Assembly (NCBI GenBank): GCA_010671975.1 | Contig: JAAHIA010000001.1 | Span: 1-32,114 of the forward strand | Length of the DNA stretch: 32,114 bases | Origin: Leptolyngbya sp. SIO4C1 | Lineage (GTDB): Bacteria > Cyanobacteriota > Cyanobacteriia > Phormidesmidales > Phormidesmidaceae | Reading direction: 5' to 3' | Shown: positions 15,959-24,499 of the stretch, one piece after another | Layout: every line of letters starts with the position of its first letter | How positions within the stretch are numbered: position 1 is the stretch's first letter | Notes under the pieces: generated by a model | Databases searched by the model: none | Seen by the model: the letters and a program-made list of their open reading frames with translations, nothing else | Told to the model about the DNA's origin: nothing | Program-made: the position numbers and the translations under genes

Positions 15959-16177
15959 CTAGCGCTTACTGACGTGGCTACGTCGTCCGCCCGATAAGGT
16001 GCTGGTGGCCGTACCGCGATCTGAGTCTGGCTGCCATCGCTCAGCAGGAGCTTGTTTGGCGATGATCAGCTGCTGACCAACCCAGCAGGGGGTGTGGTCG
16101 CGAGCGGCCACTGAACCGAGACCATGCCCAACCAAAAGAGCCATTGCTGCGCCTAGTAAGCGATAGGAATGTGTCAT
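15959..16177 (-). CDS. Small putative secreted protein, unrecognised
   Basis: 72 residues from ATG 16177. The first 25 resemble a signal peptide: MTHSYR, a hydrophobic core LLGAAMALLVGHGLG, then SVAARD as a possible cleavage region. The rest is short, polar and has one cysteine. No family was recognised. The Shine-Dalgarno is weak. It lies between the diguanylate cyclase and another small exported protein, all on the minus strand. The signal-like N terminus is the main reason for calling it, and it could be a chance frame. Confidence 0.35.
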   Translation of the reverse strand: MTHSYRLLGAAMALLVGHGLGSVAARDHTPCWVGQQLIIAKQAPAERWQPDSDRGTATSTLSGGRRSHVSKR

Positions 16178-16472
16178 TAGATCTTATTTGCGTTCACTGT
16201 AGGCCACCAGCGATAGCGAAAGCTATTAGCCAAAACACCGATATTTGAGCCCTGATATTAAGGAAATACGCAATATTCTCAGCAAAACCGCTGAATCAAG
16301 CGTAAGTTTTGATGAAGCTGAGCCTAGCTAGTATGAAGATAAAGTTAATTGTCGGCAGATAGCATAGGCCAATTGGCGTATCATAAAGTTTTCGCCTTCA
16401 GGCCTGGGCCAGCCTGAAAGCGAAGTGTCTTCTAAAAGCGAAATATCAGTGAATCTGCTCTGCGGTCAAAGT
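16178..16472. other. 295-bp non-coding spacer
   Basis: AT-rich, no gene seen on either strand. A 13-bp hairpin lies at 16391-16424, close to the end of the minus-strand gene that stops at 16473. Confidence 0.45.
16391..16424 (-). terminator. Hairpin after the small exported protein, possible terminator
   Basis: TTCGCCTTCAGGC (16391-16403) pairs with GCCTGAAAGCGAA (16412-16424) with one mismatch and an eight-base loop. On the minus strand it lies about 50 bases past the stop of the 119-residue gene. The following tract is AAAACTTTATG, so there is no real U run. It may instead be an RNA-stabilising stem. Confidence 0.4.
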
Positions 16473-16832
16473 TTACTTGACGGCAGACTCAATACCTTCT
16501 TTGGCCTGATCTGCTAAATTGCTCAGCGTGTCGCGCGTGGTTTCTAGCGGGTCGCGGCTGTTAACGCGAGTATCAGCCCGCTCTGCATCGTCAATCAGCT
16601 CTTGAGCCCTGGCTTCGACGCGGGTAGTATCTCGACGAGGATCGGTATCGTTATACCGGTTAATGCCATCTACCTCAGGCTGAATTTGGTCGTAGCGCTC
16701 ATAGGATTGCAGCGTGCCGCGATCGTTTTCATAGTAGCCATCTGTGCTAGCGGCATAGGCTGCTGTCGCAACGCCAAAGCATAGAGAGAAGCTGAGTAGA
16801 GCCGCGATCGCGCGTTTAAAAATAGTTTTCAT
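16473..16832 (-). CDS. Small exported protein with charged helical repeat-like body
   Basis: 119 residues. A clear signal peptide (MKTIFKRAIAALLSFSLCFG...AYAAS) is cleaved around residue 28-29. The mature part is highly polar, rich in D, R, E and T, with no cysteine, and ends in an amphipathic stretch (LSNLADQAKEGIESAVK). In general make-up it recalls small stress- or cold-related exported proteins of cyanobacteria, but I cannot name a family. ATG 16832 has AGGAG nine bases upstream and was preferred over an earlier in-frame start at 16898. Confidence 0.75.
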   Translation of the reverse strand: MKTIFKRAIAALLSFSLCFGVATAAYAASTDGYYENDRGTLQSYERYDQIQPEVDGINRYNDTDPRRDTTRVEARAQELIDDAERADTRVNSRDPLETTRDTLSNLADQAKEGIESAVK

Positions 16833-17064
16833 GCTTAATACTCCTGAAAAACTGCTTTGTAGTGTATAAAGCAACACGGTTTGCGCCCTCTTTCGCAAGG
16901 TAGCAAGCTCAGGTGCGATCGCTATGCCGTTAGATCACCATATGCGTCTGTCAGCTGTACGTCTGTCAGTAGAGACAGGCATGAGGCGCTAAGCCTTTAG
17001 AAAGCTAATGCGCTTAAAAGACTAACGCTGTCGCCTAGCTGATACGCTTGGCGCTCTCTTAGCG

Positions 17065-17709
17065 CTATGCGGTTTCAGGCCAGTTGGGAGAATCGCCTTC
17101 AGGACCATCTTCAGGACCGTCTGCTGAAGGTGCTTCATGCAGTTCGTATTCCCCTGTCCAGACAGTATTAAGCCGCTCCATCCCGGTTTCGCTCAGAAAA
17201 ACGTCCTCAGCTACGATTTCACAATCCTGCTCTGTGCCGCCTGCTGCTAAAATCAGGTCGCAAATCCAGTCGTTGCACGGCTCAGCGTCAGCCATCTCTA
17301 GCAGCGTCTCTACCTGCGGCTGCGCTTCTGGAAAACGCTGTAGTAAACAGTGGTAAAGGGCAACGCCGGTTCGCCGCTCGACGCCGCTCATCACCTGCTG
17401 CAGATACCAGGCGGCTTTGGCAGCCGGCAGCAGCTCGAGCTGCTGCTGCACTGCCTGCAACATCCGCTCTACAAAGTTGACCCCTAGGTCTGCCTCTAGC
17501 TGCTGCACCGGACCTTCTATGTCGCGCTGGGTCACCTCTGTGATGGCAGGCCAATCGATCCCAGGGTAGGCGTTTTGTAGCAAAATAAAGCCGCGCTCAG
17601 TGAGGCGCACCGTTTGGTCGCTGAGGTCGCAGGAAAAGTCTCTGCCCGGTTCAGCGCCTGCTTCGATTAGCATGCGAAAGATTTGGATACTTTCTGGGTG
17701 CATCGGCAT
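17065..17709 (-). CDS. Conserved-looking protein of unknown function
   Basis: 214 residues from ATG 17709 (another ATG two codons later at 17703). No signal peptide or membrane segment. It is largely helical by appearance and acidic, with the C-terminal tail rich in Glu, Asp, Pro and Gly. Cysteines are scattered and do not form a metal motif. Even codon use and length support a real gene. The open frame reaches back to 17883, but that part overlaps the end of the glycosyltransferase gene and reads poorly. It lies 62 bases after that gene on the same strand, so the two may be cotranscribed. Function not recognised. Confidence 0.75.
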   Translation of the reverse strand: MPMHPESIQIFRMLIEAGAEPGRDFSCDLSDQTVRLTERGFILLQNAYPGIDWPAITEVTQRDIEGPVQQLEADLGVNFVERMLQAVQQQLELLPAAKAAWYLQQVMSGVERRTGVALYHCLLQRFPEAQPQVETLLEMADAEPCNDWICDLILAAGGTEQDCEIVAEDVFLSETGMERLNTVWTGEYELHEAPSADGPEDGPEGDSPNWPETA

Positions 17710-17771
17710 ACGGCATACTCTGTATCCTATGATATATCGCACCGGCTGACACACCGCCAACCGGCAAAGGG

Positions 17772-18728
17772 CTATGCCCGCCGCTCTTGATAGGCTGCAT
17801 AGACTGCCTGCACGTTGTACCAATTTAAAAAAATTCGCGCTAGCTCTTGAGAAAGCTGCGGCTGCCCTCTCTGAATTAGCCACTGCAGCAGCGGTGCCAT
17901 GGTGCGCTCATTGAGCCGTCCGCCTAGCGACAGCAGCCCCCACAGCAGCCAATGCAGCGGCGTCATCTGAATCATCATCCGCACGTCAAAAGTTGGATGC
18001 TTCTCATAAAAGACAACGCCCATTCTAGCCCGCTGAATTTCTTTATCAATTAGCTCGGGCAGCTCGTCAATTGAAAAGGGCGGATGCCAGTGATAGCCGA
18101 CCGCTGCTGGGCATTTGACCAGCGTCAGTCCCAAATTTTTGAGCCGCACGCCCAGCTCTAAATCCTCCCAGCCATACTGCGTAAACTGCGTATCAAACAG
18201 CCCTGCTTTGAGCAGCCAGCGCTTTGCGATCGCCACGTTGCCGGTTGCAAAAAAGGCTTGAGAATAGTCGGTTACCTTAAACGGCTCGGCGGTCGGATCT
18301 GCGAAGTTGCACGTGTTGACCACACGACCGTAGGTAAAGACGCGGTGATGCCCGTGGATTTGCTGAAACCGGCTGAGCGCATCGGCATGGTGCTGCAAAA
18401 AGTCCTCTAGCACCACCAAATCGCTGTCGATAAAGACAATCGTATCGCCTTGAGCCTGCTCAACCCCAAAATTACGAGCCGCTGCTGCCCCTTCATGCGA
18501 TCGCTCAAATAGCCTTACGTGAGCTAAGCTGGCTGATTTCAACCAGTCTACGGTGCCATCAGCTGAGCCGTCATCGACAACGATGATTTCATAGCCTGCC
18601 ACCTGCGTATCGCGCGAAAACACTTGCCGCTCCATCGCCTGCAGGCATTTTTCTAAAATCGGCTTGCGGTTGTAGGTAGGGATGACGACGCTGAAAAACA
18701 CGGCTTTTTCTGAAGAGAGCGACTTCAA
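17772..18728 (-). CDS. Family 2 glycosyltransferase
   Basis: 318 residues with a GT-A fold. The nucleotide-sugar site shows SVVIPTYNR (13-21), VVDDGSADGT (50-59) and the metal-binding DSD at 101-103. YGWEDLELGVRL contains the ED pair that often holds the catalytic base. No membrane segments, although a hydrophobic helix at about 255-270 may contact membrane. It probably adds a sugar to a cell-surface polysaccharide or lipid; the acceptor is unknown. The frame starts with TTG at 18728 with no clear Shine-Dalgarno, and GTG at codon 10 is an alternative. Confidence 0.88.
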   Translation of the reverse strand: MKSLSSEKAVFFSVVIPTYNRKPILEKCLQAMERQVFSRDTQVAGYEIIVVDDGSADGTVDWLKSASLAHVRLFERSHEGAAAARNFGVEQAQGDTIVFIDSDLVVLEDFLQHHADALSRFQQIHGHHRVFTYGRVVNTCNFADPTAEPFKVTDYSQAFFATGNVAIAKRWLLKAGLFDTQFTQYGWEDLELGVRLKNLGLTLVKCPAAVGYHWHPPFSIDELPELIDKEIQRARMGVVFYEKHPTFDVRMMIQMTPLHWLLWGLLSLGGRLNERTMAPLLQWLIQRGQPQLSQELARIFLNWYNVQAVYAAYQERRA

Positions 18729-18897
18729 TCATAGCCCGGTGAGTTTCGACTCCGCTCTACTCACCTGAGCCCGGCAGCGCTGAGCGGAGCCAAAGCGCGC
18801 AAGAAAAATGTCAGAAAAAGCCAATGGTAGTTTTTATACCGACAAGGTTCGCTGCCATAATGGTTAACTTATTGTGAAGTGATCGCAGGTTGAAACT

Positions 18898-20106
18898 ATG
18901 GGTCGCGCTGAACGCGTTGTATTAGCCTATTCTGGCGGAGTCGATACGACTGTCTGTATCCCCTATCTCAAAAATGAGTTGGGGGTCAAAGAAGTCATTA
19001 CCTTAGCAGCTGATTTAGGCCAGGGCGATGAGCTAGAGCCGATCCGCAAAAAGGCGCTGAGCGCCGGTGCTGCTGAATCGCTGGTGGTCGATGCGACCAA
19101 AGAGTTTGTCACTGACTATGCGTTTCCTGCCATTCAGGCAAATGCGCTCTATGAAAATCGCTATCCGCTCTCGACGGCGCTGGCGCGGCCGCTGATTGCT
19201 CGACTGCTGGTCGAAGCAGCTGAAAAGTACGGAGCTGATGCGGTGGCGCACGGCTGTACCGGCAAAGGAAACGATCAGGTGCGCTTTGACGTTGCGATCG
19301 CGGCCCTTAACCCTAAGCTGAAAGTGCTCGCCCCGGCCCGCGAATGGGGCATGAGCCGTCCAGAGGCCATTGCCTATGGCGAAAAGTTTGGCCTGAGCTT
19401 CCCAGTCAAGAAGTCGTCGCCCTATAGCATTGACCGCAATCTGCTGGGTCGCAGCATCGAGGCCGGCCCGCTCGAAGATCCCTGGAATGAGCCGCTCGAA
19501 GAAATCTATGTGATGACTAAGGCAATTGCTGATACGCCCGATCAGCCCGACTATGTCGAGATTGGCTTTGAGCAGGGGATTCCCGTCAGCCTAGGGGGGC
19601 AAAAGCTGAGTCCCGTTGAGCTGATCACACAGCTCAATGCAGCGGTGGGACGCCACGGCATCGGTCGGCTCGACATGATTGAAAACCGCCTGGTCGGCAT
19701 CAAGTCGCGCGAAATCTATGAAACTCCGGCGCTGCTGGTGCTGATTGCAGCTCACCGCGACCTAGAGAGTCTGACGCTCACGGCCGATGTCACCCACTAC
19801 AAGCGCGGCATTGAGCAGACCTACAGTGAGCTGGTCTACAACGGGCTGTGGTATAGCCCACTGAAGGCAGCTTTGGATGCGTTTGTTACCCAAACCCAGA
19901 CGCGCGTCACAGGCACGGTGCGCCTCAAGCTCTTTAAGGGCAGCGCCACAGTGGTAGGGCGCAAATCGGCTAATACGCTCTACTCAGATGCACTCTCAAC
20001 CTATGGGGCAGACGATCAGTTTGACCATCAGGCGGCCGAGGGCTTTATCTACGTTTGGGGGCTGCCAACGCGCGTCTGGGCTGAAAAAACCCGCGCCTCT
20101 TCCTAA
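18898..20106 (+). CDS. argG: Argininosuccinate synthase
   Basis: 402 residues, normal length. It joins citrulline and aspartate with ATP to make argininosuccinate, the penultimate step of arginine synthesis. The P-loop is AYSGGVDTT (residues 10-18), and other signatures are HGCTGKGNDQVRF and SPYSIDRNLLGRSIE. Arginine is also a building block of cyanophycin, whose genes lie 3-5 kb downstream, but there is no operon link. A hairpin follows the stop, shared with the convergent kinase gene. Confidence 0.97.
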   Translation: MGRAERVVLAYSGGVDTTVCIPYLKNELGVKEVITLAADLGQGDELEPIRKKALSAGAAESLVVDATKEFVTDYAFPAIQANALYENRYPLSTALARPLIARLLVEAAEKYGADAVAHGCTGKGNDQVRFDVAIAALNPKLKVLAPAREWGMSRPEAIAYGEKFGLSFPVKKSSPYSIDRNLLGRSIEAGPLEDPWNEPLEEIYVMTKAIADTPDQPDYVEIGFEQGIPVSLGGQKLSPVELITQLNAAVGRHGIGRLDMIENRLVGIKSREIYETPALLVLIAAHRDLESLTLTADVTHYKRGIEQTYSELVYNGLWYSPLKAALDAFVTQTQTRVTGTVRLKLFKGSATVVGRKSANTLYSDALSTYGADDQFDHQAAEGFIYVWGLPTRVWAEKTRASS

Positions 20107-20135
20107 AAGATAGGACCCACGCCGCTCAAGCCGCT

Positions 20136-20175
20136 CCGTCAGGTAAGCATGCTGAGCCTGCCTGACGGGGTTTGG
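20136..20175. terminator. Hairpin between convergent argG and kinase genes
   Basis: CCGTCAGG (20136-20143) pairs with CCTGACGG (20161-20168) around a 17-base loop, followed on the plus strand by GGTTTGGTTT. It lies about 30 bases after the argG stop and 20 bases before the kinase stop, so it could serve both. The T tract is weak. Confidence 0.5.
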
Positions 20176-20188
20176 TTTGACAAGTAGC

Positions 20189-21655
20189 CTATCTGCTGTG
20201 CCTAAACCAAAACGCAATCAGATCGCTCAGCCAGTGCATTTCATCTGGGTCTAGGGCGAGCGCCTTTGCCGAGAGACGATAGTTGAGCTGGCGGCTGCGC
20301 GTGCGGTTGCGCTTTAGCAGCAGGTACAAATTTGAGGCATCCGGCTTGAAGATGATGTCGTAAATGTCCTGCTTGCGCGCGTTGACCACAAACTCAAGCG
20401 GCTGCGCCGGCGTATCGTAGCTGACTAACAAAATGTCTGGTTCTAGCTGAATTCGCGCGCTGCGCTTGAGCTGTTGCAGCAGCTTTAGCAGCCCGCGCCC
20501 GACTGCGATCGCGCTAGCCATGAGCAGACCGGCGAGGCAGCCGTAGCGCCACAGCGCGCTGACTGACGCTAGCGATAGCTGAACCAGTCCATAGCTGCTG
20601 CCGCCAAGCCCGATTAGCCCAACTAAGGTCAGCTTCAGGGCGCGATAAACAGCAGGCCACTGTAGCGCCAGCGAGGGGATTAAGACTTCTAGCGCGCGAT
20701 CGCGCTCAATCAGCTGCACTTTAGACCCAAACGGTTTGAGCGAGGCAAATAGCTGAATCTGCTGTCGAAAGCGAGTGGCTAGCGTTGCGTAAACAACTGA
20801 TGCCGGCCCCCGTCTGGCAAAAACCTCTTCTGCTCGGGCAAGCATTTGCAGCGCCTCCTGCGCGGACGCTGGTCGTCTCTCCTGACGCGGCTCGCTCAGC
20901 CATCGCAGCCAGCGTTTGAAGGGTCGGCTAAAGTCTCCTAGCTCTTGAGCAAACAGAATCTTGAGCCCCTGATGCGGCAGCTCAGTCGGATGATAGCCCG
21001 TCGCCAGGTGAATCAGCGTCATGCCCAAACAGTACATGTCTGAAGCAGGAACGGCGCGCCCGCCTAGCTGCTCAGGCGGACGATAGCCTTCTGTACCAGC
21101 AATCATCAGGACATGTGCAGGTTCGGCTGCTGCCTGCACCAGGCCAAAGTCAACTAGATAGACCTGCCCAACGTCGTGAGCTCGATCTGCCAAGACGAGA
21201 TTGCTCGGCTTGAGGTCGCGATGAATTAGGGCTGGCTGACGCTGGTGTAAGTAGCACAAAATCTCAAGTATCTGCTGAGCCAGCTGGGTCAGCTCAGCTT
21301 CATTGAAGCGTCTTCCGTGCCTGATTTGCTGGTAGAGGGACTCTCCTTCAATGTAGCTTTGCACCAGCATCAGGCCGCGATAATGGGCCGTCTGTAGCGC
21401 AAAGTCATCGAGATACCGAGGAATTGCAGGATGACTGAGTGACTTAAGTACCCGAATCTCTCGTTGAAAACGCCGTATATCGGCTGACTGGACCGGCTCA
21501 TCAAAGCAGAGATATTTAAGAATGACCCGCTGCTGCGCCTGATGGTCATACCCTAGCAGCGTTTGACGCCCCAAGCGAGTGCCCAGCGTCTGCTGAATGG
21601 CATAGCGATCTTGCAAAAGACGATCTGTTTTGGGTCTGGGCTGGTCGTAAACCAT
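20189..21655 (-). CDS. Serine/threonine protein kinase with C-terminal membrane segment
   Basis: 488 residues. Hanks-type kinase domain at about 18-280: lysine K47 (VILKYL), E66, the catalytic loop HRDLKPSN (145-152), DFG 169-171 and the activation-segment motif EGYRPPEQ (189-196). The glycine loop is degenerate (TLGTRLGRQ). Two membrane helices follow at about 341-362 and 372-391, then a soluble tail of about 90 residues, so the kinase faces the cytoplasm from an internal hairpin anchor. ATG 21655 was chosen over TTG 21661. The substrate is unknown. It is divergent from the gene at 21834. Confidence 0.92.
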   Translation of the reverse strand: MVYDQPRPKTDRLLQDRYAIQQTLGTRLGRQTLLGYDHQAQQRVILKYLCFDEPVQSADIRRFQREIRVLKSLSHPAIPRYLDDFALQTAHYRGLMLVQSYIEGESLYQQIRHGRRFNEAELTQLAQQILEILCYLHQRQPALIHRDLKPSNLVLADRAHDVGQVYLVDFGLVQAAAEPAHVLMIAGTEGYRPPEQLGGRAVPASDMYCLGMTLIHLATGYHPTELPHQGLKILFAQELGDFSRPFKRWLRWLSEPRQERRPASAQEALQMLARAEEVFARRGPASVVYATLATRFRQQIQLFASLKPFGSKVQLIERDRALEVLIPSLALQWPAVYRALKLTLVGLIGLGGSSYGLVQLSLASVSALWRYGCLAGLLMASAIAVGRGLLKLLQQLKRSARIQLEPDILLVSYDTPAQPLEFVVNARKQDIYDIIFKPDASNLYLLLKRNRTRSRQLNYRLSAKALALDPDEMHWLSDLIAFWFRHSR

Positions 21656-21833
21656 CGGCAAACAGAAAAGCGATTGTTCTAGTTTGAGAATGCCCAGGCG
21701 GCGATGCTTAGACTCGAAGGCCCAGAGAAATTTGAATCACCCTAGCGCAAGTCAGCCGTTCCGAAATCTGGTCTGACTTTGCTGGAGCAGAGCAAAGATG
21801 CACCTATGCTTAGCAATAGCTAGGGAGTGAGTC

Positions 21834-22841
21834 ATGCAGCTCAATATTCAGCTTGATCTATCTTCTGAACAAGTGCAGCATCAGCTGCTGGCCGGGCTAG
21901 ATAGCTGGGTCAGGCTGGGGCTGCTATCAGAGTCGCAAATTCGCGAGCTAGCAGCTACTCTCAGTGAGCCGGTACCAGCCGTGCAGCCAGCCGCGCCGAT
22001 GACCGACTTTGTCAGCACTACACCAGCAGACGAGGCAGCTGAAGACTCTTCTGAAGATTTATTTGAACCTGTTCGAGCAGCGTTTAGCTGGCTGTCGCTG
22101 CGATCGCTGCTAGATGAAATCAGCGTCATCTGGCTGCTGTTCTTGGGCGTGTTTCTGGTTGTGGTTTCCTCGGGGGTGTTAGCGGCTAGCCAATGGCAGT
22201 CTTTCTCACCCGTTGGGCAGTATGCCATTTTGTTCACCTACACACTGGCCTTTTGGGGCGCGAGCGTCTGGGCGCAGCGGCAGGCGCACTTGCAGGCAAC
22301 CAGTAGAATGCTGGCACTGACAGCGCTACTGCTGATTCCCGTCAACTTTTGGATGATAGATGCGCTGAGCGTTTTGAGCTCTCTGCTGGGCTTGGGGCTT
22401 GGCGGTTTAGCTGCGATAGTGCTCACGGGTCTGCCGTTTAAGCTGCTGACGCATCGCTCTAATACGCTCAATCTAGTGGGCCTGAGCTGGCTGCACTGGG
22501 GCTGGGGCTGGCTGAGCTGGCCGCTGATTGCGACTTACCTGGGCACGGTAGGTACAGCGGCTAATCTCACCTATCAAGATCGCTATCAAGATCAACGCTC
22601 GGGGTCAGCAGAGGTAGCAGCGCCTTCCTCCTCACCCGCGCTGTCGTTTGACGGGCTGACGGTCGCGCTGGCAGTTTTGATCTTGCTGGTGCGCAGCTTG
22701 CTAATTGTGCAGGTGCCGCCGCACCAGCTGGGTCTGGCCGCCGGGCTGTGCGGCTGGCTGCTGGTTTGGCTGACTCGCCATCAGCCGGCGCAGGCGGTCT
22801 GGGGCCTGCTAGAGCAGCGGTGCGGCTGTGCAACAGCCTGA
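21834..22841 (+). pseudogene. Multi-spanning membrane protein (DUF2157-like), 3' truncated at a rearrangement junction
   Basis: 335 residues are open. A soluble N terminus with a short helix (LSSEQVQHQLLAGL...LLSESQIREL) and an acidic linker precede about seven membrane segments (about 97-120, 129-148, 158-178, 182-203, 213-240, 275-296, 301-317). The overall pattern recalls the large DUF2157-type membrane proteins of cyanobacteria, which are usually much longer; this is from memory and uncertain. From 22808 onward the sequence is an exact inverted copy of cphA bases, so the last residues (about 329-335, RCGCATA) and the stop at 22839-22841 are foreign to the gene. The start is well supported by GGGAG six bases before ATG 21834. 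Confidence 0.7.
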
Positions 22842-22846
22842 TAGAT
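22808..22846 (+). repeat. 39-bp inverted repeat, arm A, at the cphA/membrane-protein junction
   Basis: This arm begins GCTAGAGCAGCGG and ends AGCCTGATAGAT. It is the exact reverse complement of 23018-23056 with no mismatch, and the identity stops at the next base on both sides. It lies between the broken membrane-protein gene and the broken cphA gene, 171 bases from the other arm. It is native to cphA in arm B and appears to be a copy here. Confidence 0.95.
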
Positions 22847-23431
22847 GCCCTGGCCGAACTGAATCATGGCTCTTGCTCGCAGCGGCATCCAAGGAATGCC
22901 GCGATTTTCAGCTTCTTTGACCAGCGTTTCAGTGCTAGGCCCTAGCGAGGCCTCTGCTGCTAGATCTTGCAGGTCGCTGAGATCTTGAGCCAGCTCGCTG
23001 TCTGGATAGCGTCCGGTATCTATCAGGCTGTTGCACAGCCGCACCGCTGCTCTAGCTGCATAGCGCCCGGCTTGCTCATTGCAATATTCGAAGACGACCT
23101 GGTAGACGCCTGACTCAGCCGTAGCCTGGGTCCGGCCAAAGCTCACCTCCATGCCGGCTAGCGTTTGCAGCTCTAAAGCTACATGCTCAACGACATGCCC
23201 TAAGTAGGTGCCGGCGCGAACCCGCTCCAAGAAAGTTTCAGCTCGATCGGCTGAGCAGTAGTGATCCCCTAGACTTGGCAATGCTTCAACCAGCCCCTCA
23301 TAAAAGTCAGGAATTTTATTTGAGGGGCGATCTTCTAGATCGGCTAGATCTAAGCGAATCACAATCAGGTTGCAATGTTCGATGCTCCAATAGTTCGGGC
23401 CTCTGAGGGTGAGCGTCTTAAGGATCTTCAT
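22847..23431 (-). pseudogene. cphA: Cyanophycin synthetase, N-terminal fragment only
   Basis: The minus-strand frame starts at ATG 23431 (MKILKTLTLRGPNYWSI) and matches the N-terminal domain of cyanophycin synthetase through about residue 198 (SARAMIQF-like segment ending GIYQ). It keeps GTYLGHVVEHVALELQ, VVFEYCNEQAGRYAARAAVRLCNS and LGPSTE. Complete CphA is about 870-900 residues and continues with an ATP-grasp domain and a Mur-ligase-like domain. Both are missing. The open frame runs on to 22781, but everything beyond 22846 is junction repeat and antisense of the membrane-protein gene (AVAQPHRCSS...). It cannot polymerise Asp-Arg. It lies behind cphB, as in the usual cphBA order. Confidence 0.88.
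23018..23056 (-). repeat. 39-bp inverted repeat, arm B, inside cphA codons 126-138
   Basis: In the cphA reading direction these bases encode residues 126-138 (ARAAVRLCNSLID), a conserved stretch of the synthetase N-terminal domain, so this is the original copy. The exact reverse complement lies at 22808-22846. Confidence 0.95.
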
Positions 23432-23677
23432 AGTCGAGAAGTCTAGATGGAGAGGTCTAGGAAAAGGAACGTGAGCAGGCGTTACCGGCTGGGGTCAGCT
23501 GAGCAGCGCAGCAGTCAGTGCAAGCAGGCCAATAAAAGCGGCTAGACATTGAAAGTTTAGAAGTTTCAGCCGCTAAAAATAGCAGCCCTAGTCTTTTAGG
23601 GTATCTCGAGACTTGCTTTAGATCTCATTTTCCCAAAGCATGAAATCGCGATTTGCTCAGCGTGAACGCCAAAAAGA

Positions 23678-24499
23678 TCAGCTAGATGCTGGCGAATGTA
23701 GCAGCTGCTGCTGCTTGAGATCGTAACGATCGCCATGAACCAGGATGTGAACTTTCAAATTGTGAATGCAGAGGGGATCGCTAGCACCAACGGCGCGCTG
23801 ATTGGTATGAGAGACCTGCGTTGGATCAATGACGGTAACGGTGCCTTTGCCAATCACTTGAAAGACGCTGCTGCTAGAAAAGCAGGTGCAAGTGTCTTCG
23901 TCGATGCCGATACCGATGCGGTCGGGCTGTATTGCGATCGCGCTCATCAGCCGGGCCATGCGATTGCGATTTTGAAAATGCTGATCGACAATCACCTCGG
24001 GTAGGATACCAAGCCCTGTGGCCATATCGACTAGCGAGCGATTGGGCGATTCACCACTGCCGCCGCCGGCAATCATATGCTCCCCCATCACGGCTGCACC
24101 GGCGCTGGTACCGGCCAGCGCAATGTCGCCTGCCTGTGCTCGGCGGCGAATGTTGTCAATCACTGGGGTATCTGCTAACAGTCCGCAGAGGCGCACCTGA
24201 TCGCCGCCGGTCATAAAAACGCCGGTACAGTCCTCCAAGTAGGTTTGCCAAAGTGAGTCCTCACCCTGGGAGCGCTCGCGAATGTCTAGAATGACGATAG
24301 ACTTTGCGCCCATATCTTCAAAGATGCGTCGATAGCGATCGGCCGTAGCAACAGGCTCGCGCGACGCGCTGGGAATGATGGCAATGCGGGCATCGCGACC
24401 GCCGCTGGCATCAAAAAACGCGTATAAAATTTCGCGCCCGTGAACTTTGTCTTCAGCACCGCCAATAACTAAAACCGATGTGTGGGGGGAAGGCGTCAT
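23678..24499 (-). CDS. cphB: Cyanophycinase
   Basis: 273 residues, matching the usual 270 or so. It is a serine exopeptidase that cuts the Asp-Arg polymer cyanophycin to dipeptides. The nucleophile is S132 in AGTSAGAAVMG. Other conserved pieces are VIGGAEDKVHGREIL (11-25), IIPSASREP, FMTGGDQVRLCGLLADTP and VDQHFQNRNRMARL. The frame opens at ATG 24535, but ATG 24499 aligns with the known N terminus of the family and has GGAG just ahead of it. The enzyme looks intact although the synthetase gene 246 bases downstream is broken. Confidence 0.95.
   Translation of the reverse strand: MTPSPHTSVLVIGGAEDKVHGREILYAFFDASGGRDARIAIIPSASREPVATADRYRRIFEDMGAKSIVILDIRERSQGEDSLWQTYLEDCTGVFMTGGDQVRLCGLLADTPVIDNIRRRAQAGDIALAGTSAGAAVMGEHMIAGGGSGESPNRSLVDMATGLGILPEVIVDQHFQNRNRMARLMSAIAIQPDRIGIGIDEDTCTCFSSSSVFQVIGKGTVTVIDPTQVSHTNQRAVGASDPLCIHNLKVHILVHGDRYDLKQQQLLHSPASS

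Noticed and set aside
17710..17883. N-terminal extension of the unknown protein into the glycosyltransferase gene
   Set aside because: It overlaps the 3' end of the glycosyltransferase in another frame and has poor coding character; ATG 17709 lies just after that gene.
22781..22846. C-terminal extension of the cphA frame (AVAQPHRCSSRPQTACAG)
   Set aside because: These bases are the repeat arm and the antisense of the membrane-protein gene, not part of cyanophycin synthetase.
22748..22945. A 65-residue plus-strand frame containing AAVRLCNSLID
   Set aside because: It is a chance frame across the junction. The cphA-like residues come from the inverted 39-bp copy.
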